From NCBI RefSeq assembly GCF_017873185.1, contig NZ_JAGGJX010000001.1:496001-560000 (forward strand): a stretch of DNA of 64,000 nt. The letters run 5' to 3'. Under the pieces are notes generated by a model. That model ran no database searches, was not told where the DNA came from, and saw nothing but the letters and a program-made list of their open reading frames with translations. A program made the position numbers and the translations under genes. The stretch is from Metaclostridioides mangenotii. GTDB taxonomy: Bacteria > Bacillota > Clostridia > Peptostreptococcales > Peptostreptococcaceae. The number at the start of each line of letters is the position of its first letter. Within the stretch, counting starts at the first letter, position 1. Below, one piece after another: positions 17,013 to 25,891 of this stretch.

Positions 17013-18008
17013 CTATTTGCCAAATTTAGGTGCATACTCTGCTGCAAGTCTTATTGCTTCTACTAAACTTATTTCGTCGGCTATATTTTTTCCTGCTATA
17101 TCAAATGCTGTTCCATGATCAACAGAAGTTCTTAAAAATGGCATATTGTTTGTTATAGATATAGTCTTGTGGAAATCTACCGTCTTAGTAGCTATATGAC
17201 CTTGATCGTGGTATAAAGATAAAACTGCATCGTATTTCCCTTGAAGCCCAAAGAAGAATACTGAATCTGCTCCTATAGGACCTATTACATCTATTCCATC
17301 AGTCTTAGCTCTCTCTATTGCTTTTTCTATATATCTTTCTTCATTGCCAAATAATCCATGTTCACCACAGTGAGGGTTTAATCCAGCTACAGCTAATTTA
17401 CCATTTTTAATTCCTAGTTCATCAAGTGACTGCTTTGATCTAACTATAAAGTCGTACATATTTTCCTCTGTAACTAAGTCGCAAGCTTTTCTTAAAGAAA
17501 CATGTCTACTTAAAAAGAATACTCTTAAGTCGCGAACTTGGAACATTGTAAGAGGATTATGAGTATTTGTTAAAGCCTCTAAAACCTCTGTATGACCTAT
17601 ATACGGTACATTACCAGCTTTAAATGCCTCTTTGTTTATAGATGTTGTGGCAACTGCATCTATCTTTTTGTCTAAAGCGAATTCAACTGATTTTTCTACA
17701 TATTCATATGATGCTTTTCCACACATACCACTTACTTTACCAAATTCAAACTTGTCCATATCTATATTGTCCAAATCTATTAAGTTAAGTGTTTTATTAT
17801 TGTAAACACCATCTTTCACATCTTCTATTACTTTTATTTCAAGATCTAAATCACATATTTTTATAGCATTTTCTAATACTTTTTTATCTCCGAAAATTAC
17901 TGTATTCGCATAACTGTTTGTATCTTCTCCCGCTATTGATTTTACTACTATTTCAGGCCCGATTCCCGCTGGGTCACCTATTGGTACACCTATAAATGGT
18001 TTTTTCAT
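17013..18008 (-). CDS. pdxA2: PdxA2-type 4-phospho-D-threonate dehydrogenase
   Basis: A 331-residue member of the PdxA family: [13 protein letters not shown] near the N-terminus, [33 protein letters not shown] and [13 protein letters not shown] carry the metal- and phosphate-binding residues. True PdxA makes a vitamin B6 precursor, but PdxA2 forms found beside DUF1537 kinases oxidise and decarboxylate D-threonate 4-phosphate to dihydroxyacetone phosphate. The neighbouring kinase and the absence of other pdx genes favour PdxA2. GAGGAGG lies before the ATG. The alternative substrate D-erythronate 4-phosphate cannot be excluded. Confidence 0.88.
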   Translation of the reverse strand: MKKPFIGVPIGDPAGIGPEIVVKSIAGEDTNSYANTVIFGDKKVLENAIKICDLDLEIKVIEDVKDGVYNNKTLNLIDLDNIDMDKFEFGKVSGMCGKASYEYVEKSVEFALDKKIDAVATTSINKEAFKAGNVPYIGHTEVLEALTNTHNPLTMFQVRDLRVFFLSRHVSLRKACDLVTEENMYDFIVRSKQSLDELGIKNGKLAVAGLNPHCGEHGLFGNEERYIEKAIERAKTDGIDVIGPIGADSVFFFGLQGKYDAVLSLYHDQGHIATKTVDFHKTISITNNMPFLRTSVDHGTAFDIAGKNIADEISLVEAIRLAAEYAPKFGK

Positions 18009-18050
18009 AAAATTACCTCCTCAATTTAGTCTAAACTTTTTATGTCTAAT

Positions 18051-19364
18051 TTATTTAACGTAGTATTGTGTTGAAATCTTAGTTAATAGATAATCTACAC
18101 AAACTAGAAGTGTTTTTTCGTCTCCGATAAGTCCACCTTTTGTAATAGCTGGCATATTGTTGTACTTCCCACCGATAAATCTACCGTAAACTGCTAGTGG
18201 TATTACTTCATCTTTAATGTCTATACCTTCTACTTCTAATATCTTCATGACCTCCATAGTCACATCTCCACCACTTGTATAAAGTGCGCCTATTGCTGAA
18301 TGTGATATATCTAATGCCATTTCAGTAATTTTTGCCAGACCTTTGTTGATTTTTACAGATATAGCTTCTTCATCTATCTTTAATTCTTCGGATAAAGCTG
18401 TTAAGTCTAGAACTTCTTCTTCCCTAGTTGTAGTAGATACGCCTAAGATATTAGATTTATTTTCTTCTAGTTTCACGCGTATAATAGATATTACTCTATC
18501 TATTTCTTTATCTACTTGATTGTCATCTATTAGTTTTAAAGGATCTACCTTTACAAAGTCAGGATTTCTACTTACTAATAAATGTTCAATTTGACCTATT
18601 GTAGTTTTAGAAACACTTCCTATAGATAGAAATACTTTCTTTCCTTGTTCAACTGTTGAAGATCCATATTTTTCATTTAAATAACTTCTTGTAAACGGCC
18701 CTGGATCAACTGTAACTACGTTTAAATTACTCATTTTAGCCGCTTTAGCTATTATATCAATGTCGTCATTAGTAACGGCATCGATAACTATTATTCTGTT
18801 ATTAGAATTAGCAAGATCTTTTATTTTATCGCATAAATTAATATGTCCTTTTAGAACTTCATTTACTCCAATATCTCCTACACTGTGTTTAGTTTGAAGT
18901 TTAATAATTTCGCTTATCTTAGAGTTTGTAACTGGGGATTTTGGATCTTTTGCTACTAGAGTCTTCTCAAGTGGAATCGAATTTACAAGTAAAAACCCTC
19001 CAATTGATATTCTAGATGAATCTGGATACGAAGCCACTACTATAGCCACGCTATCTTTTACATTGTCTAGTACTGCGTCTATCTCAGAACCAATATTCCC
19101 TCTAAGTGTACTATCTATTCTCTTTGCATAAGTTGGGTTTACATGTTTAACTCGATTTACTTCTTTTGCTACTTTGTCATAAGCTTCATTAGCTTTTATT
19201 CCTCTACTATCTGTACTTACTGCTACTACATCGTAGTTTTCCATATTGCTGTCATTTAATAGATTGGAATCAATAAAACTCGAACATTTAAATCCCTCTT
19301 TTGCCAACAACACACTTGTTGCATTTGCACCTGTAAGATCATCTGCTATTATATATAGCTTCAT
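18051..19364 (-). CDS. dtnK: Four-carbon acid sugar kinase (D-threonate kinase type)
   Basis: A 437-residue protein of the former DUF1537 family, an ATP-dependent kinase for four-carbon sugar acids. The N-terminal sugar-binding domain starts with IIADDLTGANATSVLLAKEGF, continues with STDSRGI and KRIDSTLRGNIGSEIDA; the C-terminal nucleotide-binding domain carries TSGGDVTMEVMK and GLIGDEKTL. Combined with PdxA2 it is the known D-threonate route (D-threonate to 4-phosphate, then to DHAP plus CO2). L-threonate and D-erythronate routes would normally also carry a dehydrogenase, an isomerase or an aldolase, none of which is seen here. The gene symbol rests on that context. Confidence 0.86.
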   Translation of the reverse strand: MKLYIIADDLTGANATSVLLAKEGFKCSSFIDSNLLNDSNMENYDVVAVSTDSRGIKANEAYDKVAKEVNRVKHVNPTYAKRIDSTLRGNIGSEIDAVLDNVKDSVAIVVASYPDSSRISIGGFLLVNSIPLEKTLVAKDPKSPVTNSKISEIIKLQTKHSVGDIGVNEVLKGHINLCDKIKDLANSNNRIIVIDAVTNDDIDIIAKAAKMSNLNVVTVDPGPFTRSYLNEKYGSSTVEQGKKVFLSIGSVSKTTIGQIEHLLVSRNPDFVKVDPLKLIDDNQVDKEIDRVISIIRVKLEENKSNILGVSTTTREEEVLDLTALSEELKIDEEAISVKINKGLAKITEMALDISHSAIGALYTSGGDVTMEVMKILEVEGIDIKDEVIPLAVYGRFIGGKYNNMPAITKGGLIGDEKTLLVCVDYLLTKISTQYYVK

Positions 19365-19381
19365 AATTTTATACCTCCTAT

Positions 19382-20143
19382 TTACACAAGCTGTAAACTT
19401 ACTCCATTTTCTATAAGTGTTTCTTTTAAACTTTCCTTTATATCACCATTTGTTATTACTAAATTAAAATCAGTCAGCTCACAAATTTTTGCAAAACTAC
19501 TCTTTTCAAACTTAGTATCATCGACTACTAGTATTCTATACTCTGAAGATTTAAGCATCGTCTGTTTTACAAGTACTTTATCCATTGTAAAAGTAGATAC
19601 ATCTAGAGAATTATTTATAGCACTAGCTCCTAAGAAGCATATGTCCGCATTAATCTTGCTGATAAAATCTACAGTGGTGTTGTCTATACAACAACCTATG
19701 TCTGTTTGAACTCTACCACCAGTACAGTAGACCTCAATATTTTCAAATTTCATAAGGTAAGCAGCTATAAGAATATCTGTAGTTATTACCTTTAAATTTG
19801 ACCTATCTACAAGATTTCTAGCTATTTCCATACATGTAGTTCCAGAATCAAGTAGTATTATTGAATTATCAGATACTAACTTTGAAGCTTCAGATGCGAT
19901 CGAAATCTTCTCATTGATCGAAATTTTTTCTTTTTCTTCATACGCAATTTCTTTAACTATATTAGAGCCAATGACTGCACCTCCGAAAACTCGTGTAAGT
20001 AGTCCATCGCTTTCCATCTTGTCGAGATCTCTTCTTATCGTCATAGGCGCTACATCACATATTTCCGCTAGCTCATTGACAGTTGCATTATTCTTGTCTA
20101 GTAAGTAGTTATAGATTTTTTTGTGTCTATTTATTTGAAACAT
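19382..20143 (-). CDS. DeoR family regulator of the threonate operon
   Basis: A 253-residue DeoR-type repressor with an N-terminal HTH (about 3-58: HKKIYNYLLDKNNATVNELAEICDVAPMTIRRDLDKME) and a C-terminal sugar-phosphate-binding domain (DSGTTCMEIARNL, CFLGASAINN, VDDTKFEKSSFA). The start is set at the ATG at 20143, ten bases after AAGGAC; an in-frame GTG nine bases upstream lies too close to that site. First gene of the operon with the kinase, PdxA2 and permease, so it probably represses the operon and responds to a phosphorylated intermediate. The 290 bases upstream are AT-rich with several TGTTTG/TATG repeats and may hold its operator. Confidence 0.9.
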   Translation of the reverse strand: MFQINRHKKIYNYLLDKNNATVNELAEICDVAPMTIRRDLDKMESDGLLTRVFGGAVIGSNIVKEIAYEEKEKISINEKISIASEASKLVSDNSIILLDSGTTCMEIARNLVDRSNLKVITTDILIAAYLMKFENIEVYCTGGRVQTDIGCCIDNTTVDFISKINADICFLGASAINNSLDVSTFTMDKVLVKQTMLKSSEYRILVVDDTKFEKSSFAKICELTDFNLVITNGDIKESLKETLIENGVSLQLV

Positions 20144-20329
20144 GCTTTGCACCGTCCTTATTTATAGTTTTGTTACTATGTGTGTATGTATGTTTGAATT
20201 TGTTTGTTTATAGATATATATTTACATATTTATAGTAATGATGTCAATATATTAGTCGAAATATGTTTGTTTATTTTATAACTATTATTTAACAAATATA
20301 ATCAAATTATTATATAAACATACTAAGTC

Positions 20330-20365
20330 AAAAAAATACACCGATTAAATATCGATGTATTTTTA
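20330..20365 (-). terminator. Terminator after the biotin operon
   Basis: A hairpin pairing AAAATACATCGAT with ATCGGTGTATTTT, with a 5-base loop and T-runs on both sides, lies about 70 bases downstream of bioD. Confidence 0.8.
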
Positions 20366-20431
20366 AAATATTAAATTATGCTTTATTAATCGAGCCTATA
20401 GATTTAGCATAGGCATTTCTTTAACTAAATT

Positions 20432-21115
20432 TCATCGACTAAATAATTCTAGACAATTTTCTATTGTCATTTCAATATCTTTATCATCTTTTTTAACACA
20501 GGAAATTACTTTTACTCCTGTTAAAAGCTCTATTTTTTCTTTATTATCATCGTGTAAATAATTTTCTTTTTCATAATTGTTCAATATAATTCCTGCTATG
20601 CCTATATTGCAACTTCTTGCATATTCCACTGTTAGCACTGTAGAATTTATAGTACCAAGATCAGATGAAGCGACTATTACAATATCTAATCCCATCATTT
20701 TTATAATATCAGTCAGGAGAATCTGTTCTGTATCAATTCTAAGTGGGCAAAAAATCCCTCCGCAACCTTCTACTACTGTATAATCAAACTTATTCTTCAA
20801 TCTATTATAATGATCTATTATAATTTCTTTCTCAATTTTTATATTCTCTAGTTTCGAGGCCATATGTGGTGAAACTGGTGTTTTAAATACATAAGTTACT
20901 AAATCTTCATACTTATTTTTAAGTCCCGACTCCCTGCTTACGAAATCTACATCTCCTGGTATCAAAGTTCCATTTTCTACTATAGCTCCACTTAGAACTG
21001 GCTTGTAGTATCCGGCATTTATTTTATTTTTAATTAACGCTTTTACTAATAAAGAAGAAATATAAGTCTTTCCAATATCTGTACCAGTTGCAGTTACAAA
21101 TATTCCTTTACTCAT
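20432..21115 (-). CDS. bioD: Dethiobiotin synthetase
   Basis: A 227-residue ATP-dependent enzyme that closes the ureido ring of dethiobiotin from DAPA and CO2. The N-terminal P-loop is in GIFVTATGTDIGKTYIS, the substrate-binding TPVSPHMAS is near residue 80, and VVEGCGGIFCPL matches the conserved EGAGG region with Cys in place of Ala. The ATG overlaps the bioB stop (ATGA), so it is coupled to bioB. Neither bioA nor bioF is in the window, so DAPA must be made elsewhere or taken up. Confidence 0.94.
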   Translation of the reverse strand: MSKGIFVTATGTDIGKTYISSLLVKALIKNKINAGYYKPVLSGAIVENGTLIPGDVDFVSRESGLKNKYEDLVTYVFKTPVSPHMASKLENIKIEKEIIIDHYNRLKNKFDYTVVEGCGGIFCPLRIDTEQILLTDIIKMMGLDIVIVASSDLGTINSTVLTVEYARSCNIGIAGIILNNYEKENYLHDDNKEKIELLTGVKVISCVKKDDKDIEMTIENCLELFSR

Positions 21116-22071
21116 ATTCTCTTCACCTCAAATCCAAGATTTTTTACTATTTGCATATCCTCTTTTATACTTATACCAGATGTAGTCAACATATCACCTG
21201 ATATTGCAGCATTTGCACCCGACATAAAAGCCTTCTCTCCTTTATCTGAAAGTAGCCCCCTACCTCCTGCAAGACGCAGTGCAGCATTCGGCAGTATAAA
21301 TCTAAATATAGCTACAAGTCTTAGAACTTCATCGTAATCAAGTACCTCTAAATCTCCATATGGAGTTCCCTTTATTGGATTAAGGACATTAATAGGAACT
21401 GAATTGATATGTAGATCTTTAAGTTCAAATGCCATATCTATTCTATCTTCCATAGTTTCTCCAAGACCTATAATTCCACCGCTACACACTTCTAATCCAG
21501 ACTTTTGTGCATTTAAAATCGCTTCTACCTTGTCTTCGTAAGTATGTGTTGTACAAATATTTTTAAAATATTTACGCGAAGATTCAAGATTGTTGTGATA
21601 TCTCATTACACCACAACTCTTAAGTTTTACAAATTGGTCATATGTTAAAAGTCCATGTGAAGCACAAAGAGAGATTTCACAACTTCGTTTGATTTCTTTA
21701 TAACTAATACATATTTCACTTAATTCTATGTCCGATAGATTTCTGCCTGATGTTACTACTGAATACCTAAGTATCCCATTTTCATCATTATAAATGGCTT
21801 CACGCTTGAGTTCTTTAGTATTTAAAAGAGGATACTCTTCTATATTTGCTGAGTAATAAGAAGACTGAGCACAGTATTTACAGTCTTCCGAACATTTTCC
21901 ACTTTTTCCGTTAACTATAGTACATATATCAAATGAATTATCGCAAAAATGAAGTCTGATGTCGTTTGCAGCATCACAGAGTTCATCTAAATCAACATCA
22001 ATCAATTTTAATGCTTCTTGTTTTGTGATTTTATAACCATATAATATTTGTTTCTTTAAATTAGTTATCAT
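21112..22071 (-). CDS. bioB: Biotin synthase
   Basis: A 319-residue radical SAM enzyme inserting sulfur into dethiobiotin. The 4Fe-4S motif is CSEDCKYCAQ (CxxxCxxC); the 2Fe-2S ligands are the later Cys and Arg residues in RYHNNLESSR, EVCSGGIIGLGE and ALRLAGGR. The start is placed at the ATG at 22071, which has AAAGGAG ten bases upstream; a longer frame reaching 22134 lies inside bioY and has no ribosome binding site. It overlaps the bioY stop by four bases (ATGA) and the bioD start by four bases. Confidence 0.96.
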   Translation of the reverse strand: MITNLKKQILYGYKITKQEALKLIDVDLDELCDAANDIRLHFCDNSFDICTIVNGKSGKCSEDCKYCAQSSYYSANIEEYPLLNTKELKREAIYNDENGILRYSVVTSGRNLSDIELSEICISYKEIKRSCEISLCASHGLLTYDQFVKLKSCGVMRYHNNLESSRKYFKNICTTHTYEDKVEAILNAQKSGLEVCSGGIIGLGETMEDRIDMAFELKDLHINSVPINVLNPIKGTPYGDLEVLDYDEVLRLVAIFRFILPNAALRLAGGRGLLSDKGEKAFMSGANAAISGDMLTTSGISIKEDMQIVKNLGFEVKRI

Positions 22072-22637
22072 AGTGTATACTCCTTTTTTAGTGCATGGCG
22101 TAATTGATTTGCAATACTCGAGCCGACGATACATAAAATTACATCTCCTGGAATATCAAGTGGAAATGCAGACAACACTATCACACCTATAGGAGTAATT
22201 TCATTCATATATAAATTAAGGATTAAATATTTGTAAATAAAACCGATTGAATATGTAAAAAACATTCCTATAAATGAAATAATAAGGTATTGTTTGAAGT
22301 TTGGTATTTTTATTTTTTCACAGATATATCCAATGACAAATGCGCAGACGCCAAATCCTATTAGGTAGCCAAAGCTCGGCTTTAGTATGTATTGGATACC
22401 ACCGCCTGCCGCAAACACAGGAAAGCCCATTAACCCTATAACTATGTATATTGTAACTGAAATAGTTCCCAATCTAGGGCCTAGAATCATTCCAGCCAAT
22501 ATTACGAAAAGGAACTGTAATGTGAAATAATCCATAAAAGGTATAGGAATCTTGATAAAAGCTCCAATTGCAATCATAGCTGTGAAAAGTGAACACAATA
22601 CTAATTCCTTTGTATTTATAGCTCTATTATTTTGCAT
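22068..22637 (-). CDS. bioY: Biotin transporter, substrate-binding S component
   Basis: A 189-residue membrane protein with about six hydrophobic helices, of the BioY family: FTAMIAIGAFIKIP at the start, LQFLFVILAGMILGPRLG, and the biotin-binding region GLMGFPVFAAGGGIQYILKPSFGYLIG. It is the S component of an ECF transporter, and no EcfA or EcfT gene is next to it, so it probably shares a housekeeping energy-coupling module. First gene of bioY-bioB-bioD; uptake and synthesis of biotin are thus expressed together from the promoter at 22710-22738. Confidence 0.95.
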   Translation of the reverse strand: MQNNRAINTKELVLCSLFTAMIAIGAFIKIPIPFMDYFTLQFLFVILAGMILGPRLGTISVTIYIVIGLMGFPVFAAGGGIQYILKPSFGYLIGFGVCAFVIGYICEKIKIPNFKQYLIISFIGMFFTYSIGFIYKYLILNLYMNEITPIGVIVLSAFPLDIPGDVILCIVGSSIANQLRHALKKEYTL

Positions 22638-22662
22638 AAAAACTCCTTCTAAATATTAAATT

Positions 22663-22676
22663 ATTATCTAGATAAT
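22663..22676. promoter_or_regulatory. 14-base perfect palindrome in the bioY leader, candidate operator
   Basis: ATTATCTAGATAAT is a perfect palindrome between the bioY promoter and its start codon. Its core TTATCTAGATA matches at ten of eleven positions the sequence TTATCTAAATA that fills the spacer of the promoter. Two related sites, one inside the promoter, are what a repressor binding site would look like. The regulator is unknown. Confidence 0.5.
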
Positions 22677-22709
22677 TTTTTGAAGATCACTCCATTTTCC
22701 AACTCGTTC

Positions 22710-22738
22710 ATTATACTATTTAGATAAGATAGTGTAAA
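22710..22738 (-). promoter_or_regulatory. Promoter of the biotin operon
   Basis: On the minus strand TTTACA (22738-22733) and TATAAT (22715-22710) are separated by exactly 17 bases. The spacer CTATCTTATCTAAATAG is itself an imperfect palindrome. The promoter lies about 75 bases upstream of bioY. The remaining gene-free stretch, 22740-23030, shows no coding potential or other structure that I could see. Confidence 0.75.
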
Positions 22739-23031
22739 CTTTGCTCATCGTTTTAATGCCTAATTTTCATTATTTTAACTATGATAAATACTTATAGATC
22801 AAGTTTACAATAACATTACTTAAAGAAAATCCAAAAACAATCATTAGTTAGTAAGTTTTTTTAATATTATTACTAAAAATACAATGAAATTTTATTTTTT
22901 AATGTTTTAATGTGTTTTTTAAGCTGAAAACTTTATATTTTAAATCACAATGATTCTAAATCATAGAGAATTAATGTACTATACTTCAAATGTATAATGC
23001 TATAAGGTGTATTTGATAGAATATACTCATC

Positions 23032-23117
23032 AAAAATGAGCGATTGCCTGTTTCTAGTTACATTGAATTTCGTAGGTGAAATCTTTATGTCATTAGAAAC
23101 TATCAATCGCTCATTTT
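23032..23117. repeat. Long imperfect inverted repeat, possible bidirectional terminator or small element
   Basis: Left arm 23032-23057 (AAAAATGAGCGATTG then GTTTCTAG) pairs with right arm 23094-23117 (TAGAAAC then CAATCGCTCATTTTT), and the 36-base middle holds a small second hairpin (GATTTC/GAAATC). It lies about 30 bases past the stop of the metal exporter and has T-runs at both ends, so it can act as a terminator on either strand, but it is larger and more structured than the others here. Confidence 0.6.
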
Positions 23118-23148
23118 TTAATACATATTTATTTATTTTAATACAAAA

Positions 23149-24339
23149 CTATCCAAATACCATATATACAATGCCCCCAACAAATACGGCGGGAATGGTA
23201 GTTATTATCATTGACCACATTGCTGCTTTCTTATCCATAGCCAAAATTGGAAATAGCGCATCGCCATCTTGTGAGATTGCATTTGCTACCAATGCTCCTA
23301 GTGGAATATTCCCCTTTAGATAAAACGACATCAATACTATCTGTATACCACAGCCTGGAATTAATCCTAGAGCAGCACCTATAAATACACTTATTACTCC
23401 TGTCGACAATACTAGATTTACTAAGAATTGATCTCCTCCAAATAAAAGTATAATTATATCATATACAAAATATGCTACAAAAATCCAAGTTATAACAAAT
23501 GAAATTTCACCTACTGAGTGAATTAACATCTCTCTAAGAGATAACTTTTTATTTTCAGCTTCATGCGTATTTTCGTTCTTAAATACCTTTTTAAAGCACC
23601 ACATATACACTATTGATAAAAGTATACCTAAAACAGATATAAGCTCCTCTAATGTATGTATAGCTTCTTTAAATGGCAAGTTTAATCCAGAATGAGAAAC
23701 TACCATAAGCAGAAATCCTATTATAAGCATAGAGATGTATACTTTATATCCTATACCATGGGTTATAACAAAAGCAAAATTGTTTACTGTTCCGTGCTCA
23801 GCTGACATTTTATCCATAGTTGATCCTTCATGACTTTTGCCATCATTATTTACATGGCTGTGTCCATGACTGTGCGAGTGACTATGTCCATTATTTAACT
23901 TAATGTCTTTTTCTTCAGTTCTTTTTTTATTGTAAATTCCAAGACCAAGTTTTTCACCGAGTTTAAAACCGTCAACTATGTAGCCGGTTATTATACCAGT
24001 TATAGTTGTAAGTATTGTAATAAATATAAATAATTTAAAGTTTGCCGAAATTAAAACAAATGCGGCATCTCCTAAGCTTGCTATTAAACTTGCTATTATG
24101 GTACCAAAGCTTAGATTTCCACTTATATAAAGCGGTACTATTGCTAAAGTACCTCCACAACCAGGTATTGCACCTATCAAGGCACCAAAAACTGGCTGAT
24201 ATTTCTTGTTGCTTGAAATGGCGCTAGTGAATTTACCACTTGTTTTGTGGTTTATATATTCAAAAAGCAATATGAAAAACCCAATCATTGATCCTACATG
24301 TAGAAAAGATTCTTCAGATGCAGATATTATAAGCTCCAT
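23149..24339 (-). CDS. Putative manganese/metal exporter of the ArsP_2 family
   Basis: A 396-residue membrane protein with about ten hydrophobic helices in two homologous halves. Each half carries a matching signature: GAIPGCGGTLAIVPLY followed by SLGDAAFVL in the first half, and GLIPGCGIQIVLMSFY followed by SQDGDALFPIL in the second. This is the pattern of the putative manganese transporter (PF11449, formerly arsenic efflux) family. The central loop at about 150-175 is rich in His (HSHSHSHGHSH), a likely metal-binding segment. It is the last gene after ispH on the same strand. No yybP-ykoY manganese riboswitch is visible in the 75-base gap. The substrate is inferred. Confidence 0.82.
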   Translation of the reverse strand: MELIISASEESFLHVGSMIGFFILLFEYINHKTSGKFTSAISSNKKYQPVFGALIGAIPGCGGTLAIVPLYISGNLSFGTIIASLIASLGDAAFVLISANFKLFIFITILTTITGIITGYIVDGFKLGEKLGLGIYNKKRTEEKDIKLNNGHSHSHSHGHSHVNNDGKSHEGSTMDKMSAEHGTVNNFAFVITHGIGYKVYISMLIIGFLLMVVSHSGLNLPFKEAIHTLEELISVLGILLSIVYMWCFKKVFKNENTHEAENKKLSLREMLIHSVGEISFVITWIFVAYFVYDIIILLFGGDQFLVNLVLSTGVISVFIGAALGLIPGCGIQIVLMSFYLKGNIPLGALVANAISQDGDALFPILAMDKKAAMWSMIITTIPAVFVGGIVYMVFG

Positions 24340-24414
24340 AATATCATCTCCTATTTTTAAAATTAACTAATAAAATTCTAACCACATAGATCAATTAGTA
24401 AACATTTTATTAAA

Positions 24415-25254
24415 TTATAGAGATTTCAAGTACTCCAGTACGTCTTCTATTATCCAGTCTGGAGTCGATGCCCCAGCCGTAATTCCAACCTCACTGTATT
24501 TAAAAATCTCGTCTTTATCAATTTCATTCTTCGTTTCTATTGCAAAAGTAGGGACGTATTCTTCACAAACTTTTACTAATTTTTGTGTGTTAGAACTGTG
24601 TTTCCCTCCAATAACTATCATACAATCCACTTCCTTGGATAAATCTCTAGCAGCTTGTTGTCTAGATTTGGTAGCAGAACAAATTGTATCGTTGAACACA
24701 ACTTCTTTTAAACTCTCTTTTAAAGAATCTGTAATTTCATTGTACAAAACTGAATTTATTGTAGTTTGAGCTACAACACAGTATTTAAGTGTATTATCAA
24801 AATCTATGTCATTTAGTTCTTCTAGAGTTTTGATAACTATTGCTGAGTCATCACACCAACCGTTTATTCCTATTACCTCTGGATGTTTAGCATCACCTAT
24901 AACAATTATTTTGTACCCTTTATTGTAGTGCTCATTAGCTATATTATGTATCTTCTTAACAAAAGGGCACGTTGTATCTACAATATTTATATCTTTTTCT
25001 AAGGCTTCATTGTAAATCTTTTCAGCAACCCCATGCGATCTTATTATCATATTCATGTTTGGAGGCACATCGCTAACTTCATCTACAGTTTTAAGACCTT
25101 TTTCTTCATACTTATCGACAGCTTGTTTGTTGTGGATAAGGGGTCCAAGTGCATATATGCCGTCATCTCCACTCTCAACCTCATCCCATGCCATCTTCAT
25201 AGCTCTTTTAACGCCAAAACAAAATCCAGCGTTTTTTGATATTTTTATATTCAT
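24415..25254 (-). CDS. ispH: 4-hydroxy-3-methylbut-2-enyl diphosphate reductase
   Basis: A 279-residue iron-sulfur enzyme, the last step of the MEP isoprenoid pathway, producing IPP and DMAPP. The three cluster-binding cysteines are Cys12 (AGFCFGV), Cys96 (DTTCPFV) and Cys191 (NDTICSAT), and the conserved TQTT region appears as AQTTIN. In many clostridia ispH is fused to or followed by an S1 domain protein; here it stands alone at normal single-domain length. It lies 11 bases downstream of plsC in the cmk-plsC-ispH group. Confidence 0.96.
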   Translation of the reverse strand: MNIKISKNAGFCFGVKRAMKMAWDEVESGDDGIYALGPLIHNKQAVDKYEEKGLKTVDEVSDVPPNMNMIIRSHGVAEKIYNEALEKDINIVDTTCPFVKKIHNIANEHYNKGYKIIVIGDAKHPEVIGINGWCDDSAIVIKTLEELNDIDFDNTLKYCVVAQTTINSVLYNEITDSLKESLKEVVFNDTICSATKSRQQAARDLSKEVDCMIVIGGKHSSNTQKLVKVCEEYVPTFAIETKNEIDKDEIFKYSEVGITAGASTPDWIIEDVLEYLKSL

Positions 25255-25265
25255 ATCTATGCTCC

Positions 25266-25862
25266 CTATTTAGAATATTTAAAGTAATTATCTTTGATTA
25301 CATCCAAAATTTCTTGTGAAATTTTTTCATACTCTTCATTACTCAATTTTTTGCCATAATACTGTTCTAATGATATAGGTTCTCCCATGTAAACTACAGC
25401 TTTGCTAAATATTTTATAATTTGAAATTATACTTATTGGAACTACATCAGCTTTGCTTTTTATCGCAAATAAAGCAAGACCAGCTTTAGCGTCTCCAAAT
25501 TCATTTCCTTTAATCCTTTTACCTTCTGGGAATATACCAAGTACATACCCGTTTTTAATAGCTTTTAAAATATTTTTTACAGTAGATACATCTGGCTTAT
25601 CTCTGTTTATCGGTATAACATTTAATTTTTTAAGTATAAATCCTAATATTTTTATATCGAATAACTCTTTTTTTGCTACTGCTGCAATTTCTCTATTTAA
25701 AATTGATGCTGCCAAAAACACTGGATCAAAATTTGATTTATGATTTGATGCTATTACCAAATTTCCCTCTTTTGGTATATTTTCAGCACCTATTATTTCA
25801 TACCTGAAAAATATCTTACAAAACCCTCTAAACAGATATATAGCAAATTTATAAAAATTCAA
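25266..25862 (-). CDS. plsC: 1-acyl-sn-glycerol-3-phosphate acyltransferase
   Basis: A 198-residue membrane-associated acyltransferase making phosphatidate. The catalytic HX4D motif is HKSNFD at 41-46, followed by the acceptor-binding FPEGKR segment and VVPISIIS. Short length is normal for PlsC. It lies between cmk and ispH on the same strand, a frequent clostridial arrangement that ties lipid, nucleotide and isoprenoid supply together without functional dependence. Confidence 0.93.
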   Translation of the reverse strand: MNFYKFAIYLFRGFCKIFFRYEIIGAENIPKEGNLVIASNHKSNFDPVFLAASILNREIAAVAKKELFDIKILGFILKKLNVIPINRDKPDVSTVKNILKAIKNGYVLGIFPEGKRIKGNEFGDAKAGLALFAIKSKADVVPISIISNYKIFSKAVVYMGEPISLEQYYGKKLSNEEYEKISQEILDVIKDNYFKYSK

Positions 25863-25891
25863 TTTTATCTCTCCTAACTAAAACAATTATT

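Noticed and set aside
22663..22676. BioR-type operator of alphaproteobacteria
   Set aside because: The core resembles TTATCTATAA but the centre differs by two bases, and BioR is not known from Firmicutes.
24340..24414. yybP-ykoY manganese riboswitch upstream of the metal exporter
   Set aside because: The gap is only 75 bases and lacks the conserved motifs of that aptamer.
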